From an uncultured Prevotella sp. (GTDB taxonomy: Bacteria > Bacteroidota > Bacteroidia > Bacteroidales > Bacteroidaceae), in NCBI GenBank assembly GCA_900556795.1, contig USQD01000005.1, positions 1-22,301 on the forward strand: a DNA stretch of 22,301 bases, given 5' to 3'. Position numbers and translations under genes: made by a program. Of the stretch, positions 1 through 7,365 are shown piece by piece. The notes below the pieces were generated by a model, which did not search any database, had not been told where the DNA came from, and was given only the letters and a program-made list of their open reading frames with translations. The first letter of the stretch is position 1. The number at the start of each line of letters is the position of its first letter.

Positions 1-137
1 AAGGTTAATAGATTGTTTAGGTTAGTAGTAATAGATTTAGGTTTTTAGTTATTAGGTTTTAAGGTAGATTGTTTAACAGATAATTGATGAAGGTCGTGAG
101 ACTATCTTTGATTAGAATTTTTAAGTTAAACATATTG

Positions 138-174
138 CATGCCACAGCTCGTTGAGAGTTGTGGCATGTTTTTT
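138..174 (+). terminator. Rho-independent terminator
   Basis: A 13-bp stem (138-150 against 156-168, with one G-T wobble) has a 5-base loop, gttga, and is followed by six T residues. It would end transcription entering from the left on the plus strand, so the glycan locus downstream probably starts from its own promoter. Confidence 0.85.
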
Positions 175-370
175 ATGCATTTCTCTGTTTTTATTTCTTC
201 TTTCTGAAATCGTTTAGTTTGCGTTTCTTGCAATCTTTGTCTTCTTTCCCAATTCCCTCAGGGCATTTCCTAGTGCTTGTTGGTGATATGGTTGTCTGAC
301 AGCTCTCTTAAAAGAGTACTATAAGGCGTCGGAAGAATAAGGATATATTTCCGTAATATATAGGTATCTT

Positions 371-462
371 GGCCGCACAACAGCTGTTGTGCGCTCGCAT
401 ATCAACTGTTGTGCACATGTCCACCACGTGTTGTGCAGCCGTAGCTCGGCCGTTGTGCGGTC
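371..462. repeat. Four GTTGTGC motifs at exact 22-bp spacing, bounded by inverted arms
   Basis: GTTGTGC occurs at 386, 408, 430 and 452, always 22 bp apart with 15-bp spacers of different sequence. The first copy is half of a perfect 20-bp palindrome at 374-393. The outer arms, 371-381 and 452-462, are inverted copies matching at 10 of 11 bases. Spacing near two helical turns suggests binding by an oligomeric protein on one DNA face. The function is unknown. It lies 240-320 bp upstream of the likely transcription start of the locus. Confidence 0.75.
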
Positions 463-539
463 ATCTGACTCTCATAAATTAGGATGTCGTATAAACAAGT
501 ATATAGTTTAAATTGTTCATCTGTCTATACTGAAACAAA

Positions 540-575
540 ATTCCCCAACCCGTTTGAGAAAGTAGGTTGGGGGAT
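540..575 (+). other. Leader hairpin, possible attenuator
   Basis: CCCCAACC (543-550) pairs with GGTTGGGG (565-572) around a 14-base loop, and outer pairs extend it to about 540-575. A short T4 run follows at 577-580. It lies between the motif array and the promoter at 662-692, so it could stop read-through or act as an attenuator. The T tract is too short to call it a strong terminator. Confidence 0.45.
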
Positions 576-661
576 AGTTTTCCGTGCTCATGTTCAAGGG
601 GTCAAAAAGGTATGGAACAGCGTAATTTGCGCAATCTGCGTGAGTTTTTTCTTGTTTTTCT

Positions 662-692
662 TTTGTTTGCACATTTTTTTCCTTACCTTTGC
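662..692 (+). promoter_or_regulatory. Bacteroidota-type promoter for the GT4 gene
   Basis: The -7 element TACCTTTGC is at 684-692. A TTTG at 662-665 lies 18 bp upstream, slightly shorter than the usual 19-21. Transcription would start near 699, leaving a leader of only about 14 bases before the ATG at 713. Confidence 0.6.
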
Positions 693-712
693 AATCGTAA
701 AATATATTAGCA

Positions 713-1987
713 ATGCGAGTACTCATAGTAAATACAAGTGAGAAGGCGGGAGGAGCAGCAGTTGCTGCCAATCGCCTGATGGACGCCCTTAACAACAATG
801 GTGTTAAGGCCAAGATGTTGGTGCGCGATAAGGTGAGCGAGGATATTACAGTTGTAGGGCTGCCCCATTCGCTCAAGTCACAGTGGAGTTTCCTTTGGGA
901 GCGCTGGTGCATTTTCTGGCATTTGCATTTTTCCAAAAAGAATCTCTTTGCCCTTGATATAGCCAATGCAGGAAATGATATCACTTCCCTTCCCGAATTC
1001 AAGGAGGCTGACGTGATTCATCTCCATTGGATCAACCAAGGAATGCTGTCGCTGAAAGGTATCAGGAAAATCATGAACAGTGGCAAGCCAGTGGTCTGGA
1101 CCATGCACGACATCTGGCCAGCTTCTTCCATCTGTCACCTCACCTTGGGGTGTCATCATTATAATAACGGATGCGGCAACTGTAAGTACTTGCCCCAGGG
1201 AGGAGGCAAGAATGATCTCTCGGCTCGTATCTGGAAGAAAAAACAGAAGATATATGGTGCCGGAAGCATTTCTTTCGTAACCTGCAGCCGCTGGCTGGCT
1301 TCCGAGGCAAAGCTCAGCGGACTTCTTGCCGGTCAGCGGATAGAAACCATCCCGAATCCGATAGATACACATTTCTATCGTCCGGAAGGTAAGAAGGAGG
1401 CACGCTTGCGAACTCATCTGCCAGCGGACAAGCACATCATATTGTTCATTGCCCAGAAGGCGACCAATCCTTACAAGGGAATGGATTATCTGATAGAAGC
1501 CTGCCAGCTGATGAGCGAAACCTATCCGGAGATGCGGGACAATACCTGCGTGGCAATCCTTGGCGGTCATGGTGAGGATTTCGAAGGCAAGCTGCCTTTC
1601 CCGACCATATCCCTGGGCTATGTGAGCGAGGATAAGCACATTGTTGATATCTATAATGCGGCAGACGTATTCGTCCTGCCTTCCCTGTCGGAAAATCTTC
1701 CGAATACCATCATGGAAGCCATGGCATGCGGAGTGCCTAGCGTAGGATTCAAGGTGGGAGGCATTCCGGAGATGATAGACCACCGCAGGAATGGCTACGT
1801 AGCCAACTACCGGGATGCCAAGGACCTGGCCGCCGGCATTCACTGGGTGCTCTTCGAGGCAGAAGAGGAGAACATCAAGACCGCATGCCTTCAGAAGGTG
1901 ATGCACAATTATTCACAACATGCTGTTGCTTTACAATATATAGAGGTATATAATCAGGCGATGGCTTTCAAACACTATCGTATATGA
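713..1987 (+). CDS. GT4-family glycosyltransferase
   Basis: A 424-residue retaining GT-B glycosyltransferase, probably cytoplasmic and adding a sugar from a nucleotide donor to a lipid-linked glycan. The N-terminal Rossmann half starts MRVLIVNTSEKAGGAA. The C-terminal half carries the GT4 E-x7-E signature, E327 and E335, in SENLPNTIMEAMACGVP. Residues 141-157 hold four cysteines, C-x5-C-x6-C-x2-C, just after the WTMHDIWP motif. This insert is typical of a Bacteroidota GT4 subgroup and may bind metal. The gene follows a promoter whose -7 element lies only about 20 bp upstream, which supports this start. Its stop overlaps the next start by 4 bp (ATGA), so the two are co-translated. Donor and acceptor sugars cannot be read from sequence. 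Confidence 0.92.
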   Translation: MRVLIVNTSEKAGGAAVAANRLMDALNNNGVKAKMLVRDKVSEDITVVGLPHSLKSQWSFLWERWCIFWHLHFSKKNLFALDIANAGNDITSLPEFKEADVIHLHWINQGMLSLKGIRKIMNSGKPVVWTMHDIWPASSICHLTLGCHHYNNGCGNCKYLPQGGGKNDLSARIWKKKQKIYGAGSISFVTCSRWLASEAKLSGLLAGQRIETIPNPIDTHFYRPEGKKEARLRTHLPADKHIILFIAQKATNPYKGMDYLIEACQLMSETYPEMRDNTCVAILGGHGEDFEGKLPFPTISLGYVSEDKHIVDIYNAADVFVLPSLSENLPNTIMEAMACGVPSVGFKVGGIPEMIDHRRNGYVANYRDAKDLAAGIHWVLFEAEEENIKTACLQKVMHNYSQHAVALQYIEVYNQAMAFKHYRI

Positions 1988-2760
1988 TCAAATTTTCAGT
2001 TGTTACCTGTACCTATAATGCTGCATCCGTATTGCAGCGTACATTGGACAGTATCCAGCGCCAGACGTATTGTAATATAGAACACATCATCATGGATGGC
2101 GGCTCCAAGGATAAGACTCTGTCGATGGTCAGAACCTATCAGCACAAGGCTGAAGCTGGTGAGAATGCGCATCAGATTGTGGTAGTATCTGAGCCCGACA
2201 AAGGACTCTATGATGCGATGAACAAGAGTATAGACCTGGCAACAGGCGATTATCTGGTATTTATGAATGCCGGGGATGTGTTTCCTTCTGAAGATACCCT
2301 GGAGCTGGTGGAAGGCTGTGTGGGGGAAGGCGAAAACCTGCCGGGGGTTCTCTATGGCGATACGGATATCGTGAATCTTGAGGGAAGATTCCTGCGCCAT
2401 CGCCGGCTTGCTCCTCCTAAAAAATTGTCCTGGCGTTCATTTAAATGGGGCATGCTGGTATGTCATCAGTCTTTCTATGCCCGTACCGATATAGCCAAGC
2501 ATATCTATTATGATTTGAATTATCGTTATTCTGCAGATGTTGACTGGTGCATCCGTATTATGAAGGAGTCGGCTCGCAGGGGATTGCCTCTGCGCAATGT
2601 GAATGCTGTCATAACAAATTTTTTGGATGGCGGAATGACCAGCCAGTATCACAAGGCATCTCTGAAAGAACGTTTCCAGGTGATGAGAAGCCATTATGGG
2701 CTTCTTACTACCCTCTGTGTTCATGCCTGGTTTGCAATAAGAGGGGTTCTGAAAAGATAA
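1984..2760 (+). CDS. GT2-family glycosyltransferase
   Basis: A 258-residue inverting GT-A glycosyltransferase. The GT2 fold is clear: FSVVTCTYN at the N terminus, nucleotide-binding MDGGSKDKT at 37-45, then SEPDKGLYDAMNKS at 69-82 and FMNAGD at 93-98, where the metal-binding DXD normally sits. HQSFYAR (161-167) and DLNYRYSADVDWCIR near 178-191 complete the acceptor region. This looks like the WcaA-like group common in capsule and O-antigen loci. The last residues form no clear membrane helix, so it probably acts on the inner membrane face as a soluble or peripheral protein. It overlaps the GT4 gene by 4 bp. Sugar specificity is unknown. Confidence 0.92.
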   Translation: MIKFSVVTCTYNAASVLQRTLDSIQRQTYCNIEHIIMDGGSKDKTLSMVRTYQHKAEAGENAHQIVVVSEPDKGLYDAMNKSIDLATGDYLVFMNAGDVFPSEDTLELVEGCVGEGENLPGVLYGDTDIVNLEGRFLRHRRLAPPKKLSWRSFKWGMLVCHQSFYARTDIAKHIYYDLNYRYSADVDWCIRIMKESARRGLPLRNVNAVITNFLDGGMTSQYHKASLKERFQVMRSHYGLLTTLCVHAWFAIRGVLKR

Positions 2761-2924
2761 AAAAATGGATTCTGCATGAGGGGAATTTTTAGAAAACGGG
2801 TGTTTAGTGTTATCTAGGATTGATATTTAATTTGGTATTTAACCGTAAAGTTTCGGTTTATTAATGGTTCAATAGGTATTTGAAATATTATCAGGTGAGA
2901 AGATTACTTGATTACATATTTTAG

Positions 2925-2966
2925 GAAAGAAAGCGCTAGTCGTGATGACTTGCGCTTTCTTTTTTT
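2925..2966 (+). terminator. Strong terminator after the GT4-GT2 pair
   Basis: An 11-bp outer stem (2926-2936 against 2952-2962) encloses an inner 4-bp stem, AGTC/GACT, with loop GTGAT. A seven-T run at 2960-2966 overlaps the end of the stem. Its A-rich left flank could also make it work on the opposite strand. It separates the two glycosyltransferases from the flippase gene. Confidence 0.9.
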
Positions 2967-2979
2967 ATGGAAATGCATG

Positions 2980-3008
2980 TATGTTTGCGGTTTTTATTGT
3001 ATCTTTGC
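2980..3008 (+). promoter_or_regulatory. Promoter region for the flippase gene
   Basis: Two -7-like elements occur in tandem: TATGTTTGC at 2980-2988 and TATCTTTGC at 3000-3008. Neither has a clear TTTG 19-21 bp upstream. The second ends 17 bp before the flippase ATG and is the better candidate, giving a very short leader. Confidence 0.55.
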
Positions 3009-3025
3009 AGCAAATTACGAAATAA

Positions 3026-4465
3026 ATGGCAGAAACATTAAAGGAAAAAACAGCGAAGGGGCTCTTTTGGGGAGCCATGAACAATGGGGCGATGCAGGTT
3101 ATCGGACTGGTATTCGGCATCATCCTGGGCAGACTGTTGTCGAAGGAAGACTATGGAATGATGGCGATGATCAATGTGTTCCCGCTTATAGCGATTGCTC
3201 TTCAGAACAGTGGATTCGCTTCAGCCATCGGCAATCTGAAGAATCCTACAGCCAATGATTACAACTCCGTATTCTGGTTTAACATCCTTGTGGGTGGTTC
3301 TCTTTATGCCATCCTTTTCTTCTGTGCCCCTTTCATAGCCGATTTCTATCATGATGAACGGCTGGTTGCATTGTGCAGACTGGCATTCATCAATATTCTC
3401 TTTTCCAGTCTGGGTACGGCTCAGGCTGCATTCCTCTTCAAGAACATGATGGTGAAGCAGCAGGCGAAGGCGAGTATCACGGCGGTCCTGCTGTCGAGTA
3501 GCGTGGGTGTTCTGATGGCATGGAATGGCTTTGCCTATTGGTCCTTGGCTGCCCAGGGAGTGGTTTATGTGGGACTGAACACCCTGCTGGTATGGCATTA
3601 TTCCACCTGGCGACCTTCCCTGAAGATAGATTTCGCACCGGTGAGGACGATGTTCCCGTTCAGTTTCAAGATTGCAGCTACTACCATCGCCACCAAAATC
3701 AACGACAATGTGATGAATATCCTGCTGGGCCGTTTCTATACCAATGCCATTACGGGTAGCTACAACCAGGCTTATCAGTGGAATTCGAAGTGTTATCTCC
3801 TGCTGCAGGGAATGCTGAATCCGGTGATCCAGCCAACCTTGGTGAATCTCTCTGACGACAAGAAGCGCCAGCTGATGGCTTTCAGAAAGATGGTCAGGTT
3901 TATCTGCTTCCTTTCTTTCCCTCTGCTGTTCGGATTGGGACTCGTTTCCAATGAGTTTATCATCATCACGCTGACCGAGAAATGGCAGTCGAGTGCAGAA
4001 TTGCTGCGTATGCTGTGCGTGGGCGGTTCGGTGATGCCGCTTTATACGCTGTTTTCCAATGTGGTTATCAGTAAGGGAAAATCCGGTGCCTATTTCTGGT
4101 GTACGGTTTCCTTGAGTGTCACCCAGATTGTGCTGATGCTGCTTCTTTGGCCTTATGGCATCCATCTGATGGTATCAGTCTATGTGGCATTGACCATCGT
4201 CTGGATGTTTGTATGGTATGCGCTGGCTTACCGTTATATCAGTTACCGTCCGCTGGATTTTCTGAAAGATACCTGTCCGTTCCTGCTGGCGGCTCTGGGC
4301 GTGATGAGCCTCACCTATCTGGCAACGATGAGCATTACCAATCTGGTATGTCTGCTTCTGGCTAGGGTTGTGATGGCAGCCGTATTATATTTCGTGGTCA
4401 TGAAAGTGGCCCGGGTTGCCATTTTGGATGAGTGTATCCGTTTTGTATTTAAGAAAAATAGATGA
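3026..4465 (+). CDS. Wzx-type polysaccharide flippase
   Basis: A 479-residue integral membrane protein of the MOP (MATE-like) superfamily, which flips undecaprenyl-diphosphate-linked glycan units across the inner membrane. The N terminus, ETLKEKTAKGLFWGAMNNG, followed by GIILGRLLSKEDYGMMAMI, is the usual opening of the Bacteroidota WzxC-like group. Hydrophobic segments run through the whole protein and fit about 12 to 14 helices, and the length is normal for the family. The gene follows a terminator and its own promoter region and overlaps the LicD gene by 4 bp. A flippase implies that a repeat-unit glycan is exported, but I see no obvious Wzy polymerase unless one of the two unassigned membrane proteins serves. 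Confidence 0.93.
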   Translation: MAETLKEKTAKGLFWGAMNNGAMQVIGLVFGIILGRLLSKEDYGMMAMINVFPLIAIALQNSGFASAIGNLKNPTANDYNSVFWFNILVGGSLYAILFFCAPFIADFYHDERLVALCRLAFINILFSSLGTAQAAFLFKNMMVKQQAKASITAVLLSSSVGVLMAWNGFAYWSLAAQGVVYVGLNTLLVWHYSTWRPSLKIDFAPVRTMFPFSFKIAATTIATKINDNVMNILLGRFYTNAITGSYNQAYQWNSKCYLLLQGMLNPVIQPTLVNLSDDKKRQLMAFRKMVRFICFLSFPLLFGLGLVSNEFIIITLTEKWQSSAELLRMLCVGGSVMPLYTLFSNVVISKGKSGAYFWCTVSLSVTQIVLMLLLWPYGIHLMVSVYVALTIVWMFVWYALAYRYISYRPLDFLKDTCPFLLAALGVMSLTYLATMSITNLVCLLLARVVMAAVLYFVVMKVARVAILDECIRFVFKKNR

Positions 4466-5289
4466 ATATGATGGAAAATCAGACAAGACAATATCGTAAT
4501 GAGGAGTTGAGAGCCCGGTTCAATCCCGAAGGTTCTCTGCTGTGGAAGCATCAGCAAAGGATGGTAGAGCTGCTGCTGGCTTTTGATGCCATCTGCAAGC
4601 GTTATCACATCCGTTACTGGCTGATAGGCGGCACACTGATTGGTGCAGCCCGCCATCAGGGTTTCATTCCCTGGGATGATGACATGGATGTGCAGATGCT
4701 TCGGGAGGACTATCTGAAGATGATTGAGATTCTGCCCCGCGAACTGGATGAAACGATGGCGCTGCAATGCAGACAGACGGATGAAAACTATTTCTTCCAG
4801 TATGCCAAGCTGAGAGACCGCCGTTCAGTGCTGGATGAGAACAATGGCTATGACCGGATTTTCAAGGAGCGGGGCATCTACATAGACATCTTTCCTATCG
4901 ACAAGCATCCCAAATGGCTGCAGCGGCTGTCGATGCAGACCATCGGACATACCTATAAGATATTGAAGCGGAAGGACCTGAAGGATGAGGCGATTATCGG
5001 CAAGGTGATGCGCTGGGTGCATCTGAATGAACGGCTGATTTATCCGGTGATGAGGGGCATCGCCAAACTGACCGGTGGTGCCTATCTGGATGCTTTCGGC
5101 GTGCCTTTCGTCGTAGAGCGCCATCTGGAAGACATCTTCCCGCTGACTACCCTGGAGTTTGAGGGGCATCAGATGCCTGTGCCGGGAAACTACGATAAGG
5201 TGCTGACCGACCAATATGGCGACTATATGCAGTTGCCGGATCTGGACAAGGTGAATCTGCACGTCGGCAAGTTGGAGTTCAAGTCATGA
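4462..5289 (+). CDS. LicD-family phosphotransferase
   Basis: A 275-residue protein with the LicD signature, RYWLIGGTLIGAARHQGF followed by IPWDDDMDV, at 51-77. D72-D74 and D76 are the likely metal-binding and catalytic acidic residues. Bacterial LicD enzymes transfer phosphocholine from CDP-choline to surface glycans. The eukaryotic relatives fukutin and FKRP transfer ribitol 5-phosphate from CDP-ribitol. No choline-uptake or choline-kinase gene is visible here, but an IspD/TarI-like cytidylyltransferase lies on the opposite strand at 7366-8085. A CDP-alditol donor is therefore plausible, by inference. It overlaps the flippase gene by 4 bp. A second in-frame ATG two codons downstream could be the true start. 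Confidence 0.92.
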   Translation: MNMMENQTRQYRNEELRARFNPEGSLLWKHQQRMVELLLAFDAICKRYHIRYWLIGGTLIGAARHQGFIPWDDDMDVQMLREDYLKMIEILPRELDETMALQCRQTDENYFFQYAKLRDRRSVLDENNGYDRIFKERGIYIDIFPIDKHPKWLQRLSMQTIGHTYKILKRKDLKDEAIIGKVMRWVHLNERLIYPVMRGIAKLTGGAYLDAFGVPFVVERHLEDIFPLTTLEFEGHQMPVPGNYDKVLTDQYGDYMQLPDLDKVNLHVGKLEFKS

Positions 5290-5304
5290 ACCAGTTATAA
5301 ATGG

Positions 5305-5348
5305 AAAATTCCAGCAACTAAAGCGATTGCTTGAGTTGCTGGAATTTT
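5305..5348. terminator. Bidirectional terminator between convergent genes
   Basis: A perfect 15-bp stem (5305-5319 against 5334-5348) encloses a second small stem, AAGC/GCTT, with loop GATT. A runs on the left and T runs on the right let it work in both directions. It covers the stop codon and last nine codons of the minus-strand gene ending at 5318, so that gene's 3' end is also the terminator. Confidence 0.88.
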
Positions 5349-6235
5349 TGTTGGCAGTGCTGCTTATAGCTGTAACCGAACCATTTGCGCTGATATTTTC
5401 TATAGGTATAGATGGTGCAGTATTTGAGGGAATCCCAAAGGGAATGTCTGCCGACTTCATAAATGGTTGGCGGAATCCTAACAAAATACAGGTCTGCCAC
5501 CGTATCGAAAGCAGAGAAAGCCTTTACTCCCGGCAGGCTCAGCAGCCATTCTTCTGCCATGAAACGGTTGTGCAGTTTGGTATCTTCGTCTAGGGCAGGG
5601 AGTGTTCTGAAATAAGAAGCCTTCGCCCACCAGAAGTTGCCGGCATACATCCGGTTCTTGAAAGGAGGGAAGAGATAGCTTCCGTAGGTATCATATCCCG
5701 CTTCCAGGGTATTGACAGCCACTTTCCACTGGTTCATCAGGAAATATTCCATCATTCTTCTCCATGCCACAATCTTATCCACAAATCCCTTGAATTCCTT
5801 GTCTTTCTGATTCAGGGGAGTCTGATAGGTGATTCCCTTGGTATGGAAATAATAGAAGAGGAAGTCTTCGTGCTGCGATTTCTCATACATATAGTCGAGT
5901 GCCGGAAATTCGAATCGCTGCGGATTGGTGGTCTTGGAAACAAATTCTATCTTATCTGCCGAGTATTGTCGCAGGATATCTTCCAATTCCATGATATCTT
6001 CGTCGTTTCTGGCGATACAGCTGATATAGAGTCGGTTGCTTGCCTCGAGCAGTCCGCTGTCGGCGAGATGCTGCATCTGTTCCTTTACCATCTCTTTCCA
6101 GTTGGCGTCGCAGAAGATATGGTAGATGCCATAGATGGGAGTAGAACAGGCTGGAGTATGGCTCCAGGACGATAGGTCCTTGCGCTCGTATATTCTCAAT
6201 GTACTCTTGTATATTCGCTTTAGAATGGATGTCAT
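5318..6235 (-). CDS. Unrecognised glycan-locus protein with FHTKG and GNFWWA motifs
   Basis: A 305-residue soluble protein that I cannot place in a named family with confidence. Visible features are an N-terminal basic region, GIYHIFCDANWKEMV at 36-50, FLFYYFHTKG at 125-134, AGNFWWAKASYFRTLP at 198-213 and FMAEEWLLSLPG at 225-236. The FHTKG and GNFWWA motifs recur, from memory, in uncharacterised proteins of capsule and O-antigen loci, and the layout resembles a GT-A glycosyltransferase without a clear DXD. The late acidic pair E228-E229 could serve as the catalytic base. It is the last gene of the minus-strand set that begins at 9496 and starts 25 bp after the SDR gene. A glycosyltransferase role is a guess from context. 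Confidence 0.75.
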   Translation of the reverse strand: MTSILKRIYKSTLRIYERKDLSSWSHTPACSTPIYGIYHIFCDANWKEMVKEQMQHLADSGLLEASNRLYISCIARNDEDIMELEDILRQYSADKIEFVSKTTNPQRFEFPALDYMYEKSQHEDFLFYYFHTKGITYQTPLNQKDKEFKGFVDKIVAWRRMMEYFLMNQWKVAVNTLEAGYDTYGSYLFPPFKNRMYAGNFWWAKASYFRTLPALDEDTKLHNRFMAEEWLLSLPGVKAFSAFDTVADLYFVRIPPTIYEVGRHSLWDSLKYCTIYTYRKYQRKWFGYSYKQHCQQKFQQLKQSL

Positions 6236-6260
6236 GATGCTGATGGATGCTTTTAATGTT

Positions 6261-7349
6261 TTAATGAGAAGTTGCTGCTGATGCTTTCAGGGAATTAATG
6301 AGACGCTGGAACATGGTTTTCATGTCGTATCCTGGCGTCCAGCCGAGTTGATGCACCTTGCTGCAGGACAGACGGAGCCGGGTCATCGGAGAATAGCCCA
6401 TGCCTTCCTTCTGCTGGATGACCGGCTGTATGTCGGGATTGAAAGTCTTGCAGAGGAACTTCGCCATATCGATGATGGAAATGTAGGTTGATTCGTTGGC
6501 AACATTGTATGCCTCGCCGTCTTCACCCTTCAGCAGGATGAAAAGGATCGCCTCGATGGCGTCAATCGTATAGCAATAGCAGCGGCTCAGTTCACCGGTG
6601 GTATGAAGAACGATGTCTTCTCCGGCAATGATGTTGCGTGCAAACTGTGCGAAAACGCGGTTGTCATCTGCCGTAACTCCTGCTCCGAAGGTTTGGGCGA
6701 GGCGGGCTGTCTTGACATGCACCCCATATTCCTGGGCATAGGCATGGCAGAGACATTCGGCAGCTCTCTTGGCTACGGGATAGCTGCTGCGGGTATCTGA
6801 AAGATGGATGTATCCCTGCTCTTCCTCGCTGAGCGGATGGGAATCATCATAGATGCTTCCATATACCTCCAGGGATGAAACATTGACGATGGAGGCGGTG
6901 TTCTGGTGGAGGGCGAAACGCAGGAGCTGGGCCGTGCCGTCGAAATCGGTCATCATGGTTTCTACCGGTTTGCTGACAAAGTATTGGGAAGCCGTAGGAC
7001 TGGCAAAATGCACCAGATAATCGATATGAACCTCCTGTGGCATCTCCTCTGTCTTGCTAAAATCATGCTTCAGGATAATGATGTTCTTGCCCAGAGCTTC
7101 TCCTGAATGGGCATCATTCTGAGGATGACCCAGTACCTGCTGCGCCTTTTCTTCGTTTCTTACGAAGCAGACGATGGTCAGGTTCAGTCCGTGCTGTCTG
7201 TCGAGTTCTTCCAGACAATGAACCATGCAGGAGCCCAGCAAGCCCGTAGCACCCGTAATGCCGATGGTCTTGTTTCTCAATTGTTCGTAAAGAGGAAATC
7301 TGCTGGCAAAGTCTTTCCAGTCTTCTAGCTCTATTTCGTTATGTTTCAT
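6261..7349 (-). CDS. Extended SDR, NAD-dependent epimerase/dehydratase
   Basis: A 362-residue extended short-chain dehydrogenase/reductase. The Rossmann motif GATGLLG (33-39) binds NAD(P). The catalytic set is complete: SS at 158-159, then Y190 and K194 in SSYPVAKRAAE. SSLEVYG resembles nucleotide-sugar dehydratases and epimerases. An upstream ATG at 7394 would overlap the cytidylyltransferase gene by 29 bp. I chose the ATG at 7349, which leaves a 16-bp gap and a normal N terminus. It lies directly after an IspD/TarI-like gene, so its substrate may be a CDP-linked or phosphorylated sugar. In Haemophilus Acs1/Bcs1, a TarI-like domain is fused to an SDR that reduces ribulose 5-phosphate, but that SDR is of the shorter classical type. 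The substrate is open. Confidence 0.88.
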   Translation of the reverse strand: MKHNEIELEDWKDFASRFPLYEQLRNKTIGITGATGLLGSCMVHCLEELDRQHGLNLTIVCFVRNEEKAQQVLGHPQNDAHSGEALGKNIIILKHDFSKTEEMPQEVHIDYLVHFASPTASQYFVSKPVETMMTDFDGTAQLLRFALHQNTASIVNVSSLEVYGSIYDDSHPLSEEEQGYIHLSDTRSSYPVAKRAAECLCHAYAQEYGVHVKTARLAQTFGAGVTADDNRVFAQFARNIIAGEDIVLHTTGELSRCYCYTIDAIEAILFILLKGEDGEAYNVANESTYISIIDMAKFLCKTFNPDIQPVIQQKEGMGYSPMTRLRLSCSKVHQLGWTPGYDMKTMFQRLINSLKASAATSH

Positions 7350-7365
7350 ATTTTCTCTATCTTTA

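Larger units (their letters stand above)
1..712. other. Gene-free region upstream of the glycan locus
   Basis: I find no credible protein or RNA gene here. The first 120 bases are AT-rich and hold a decayed direct repeat (agattgttta at 10-19 and again at 66-75). A terminator follows at 138-174. Bases 180-360 show nothing I can name. A 22-bp-periodic motif array lies at 371-462, a hairpin at 540-575 and a promoter at 662-692. A short open frame at 484-741 runs through the promoter into the next gene in another frame and has no family-like sequence, so I do not call it. Confidence 0.8.

Noticed and set aside
103..174. Small RNA between a TATCTTTG at 103-110 and the terminator at 138-174
   Set aside because: No suitable upstream TTTG is present, and the product would be about 55 bases with no further structure. 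The evidence is too thin.
371..462. CRISPR array
   Set aside because: The repeated part is only 7-9 bp with 13-15-bp spacers, far below CRISPR sizes, and no cas gene is present.
484..741. 85-residue open frame on the plus strand
   Set aside because: It spans the hairpin and promoter, overlaps the GT4 start in another frame and is low in complexity.
878..1906. 342-residue open frame opposite the GT4 gene
   Set aside because: It is antisense to a well-supported gene, and its residues show no family motifs.
3221..4165. 314-residue open frame opposite the flippase gene
   Set aside because: It is rich in His, Gln and Arg, as expected from the reverse of a membrane-protein gene, with no domain.
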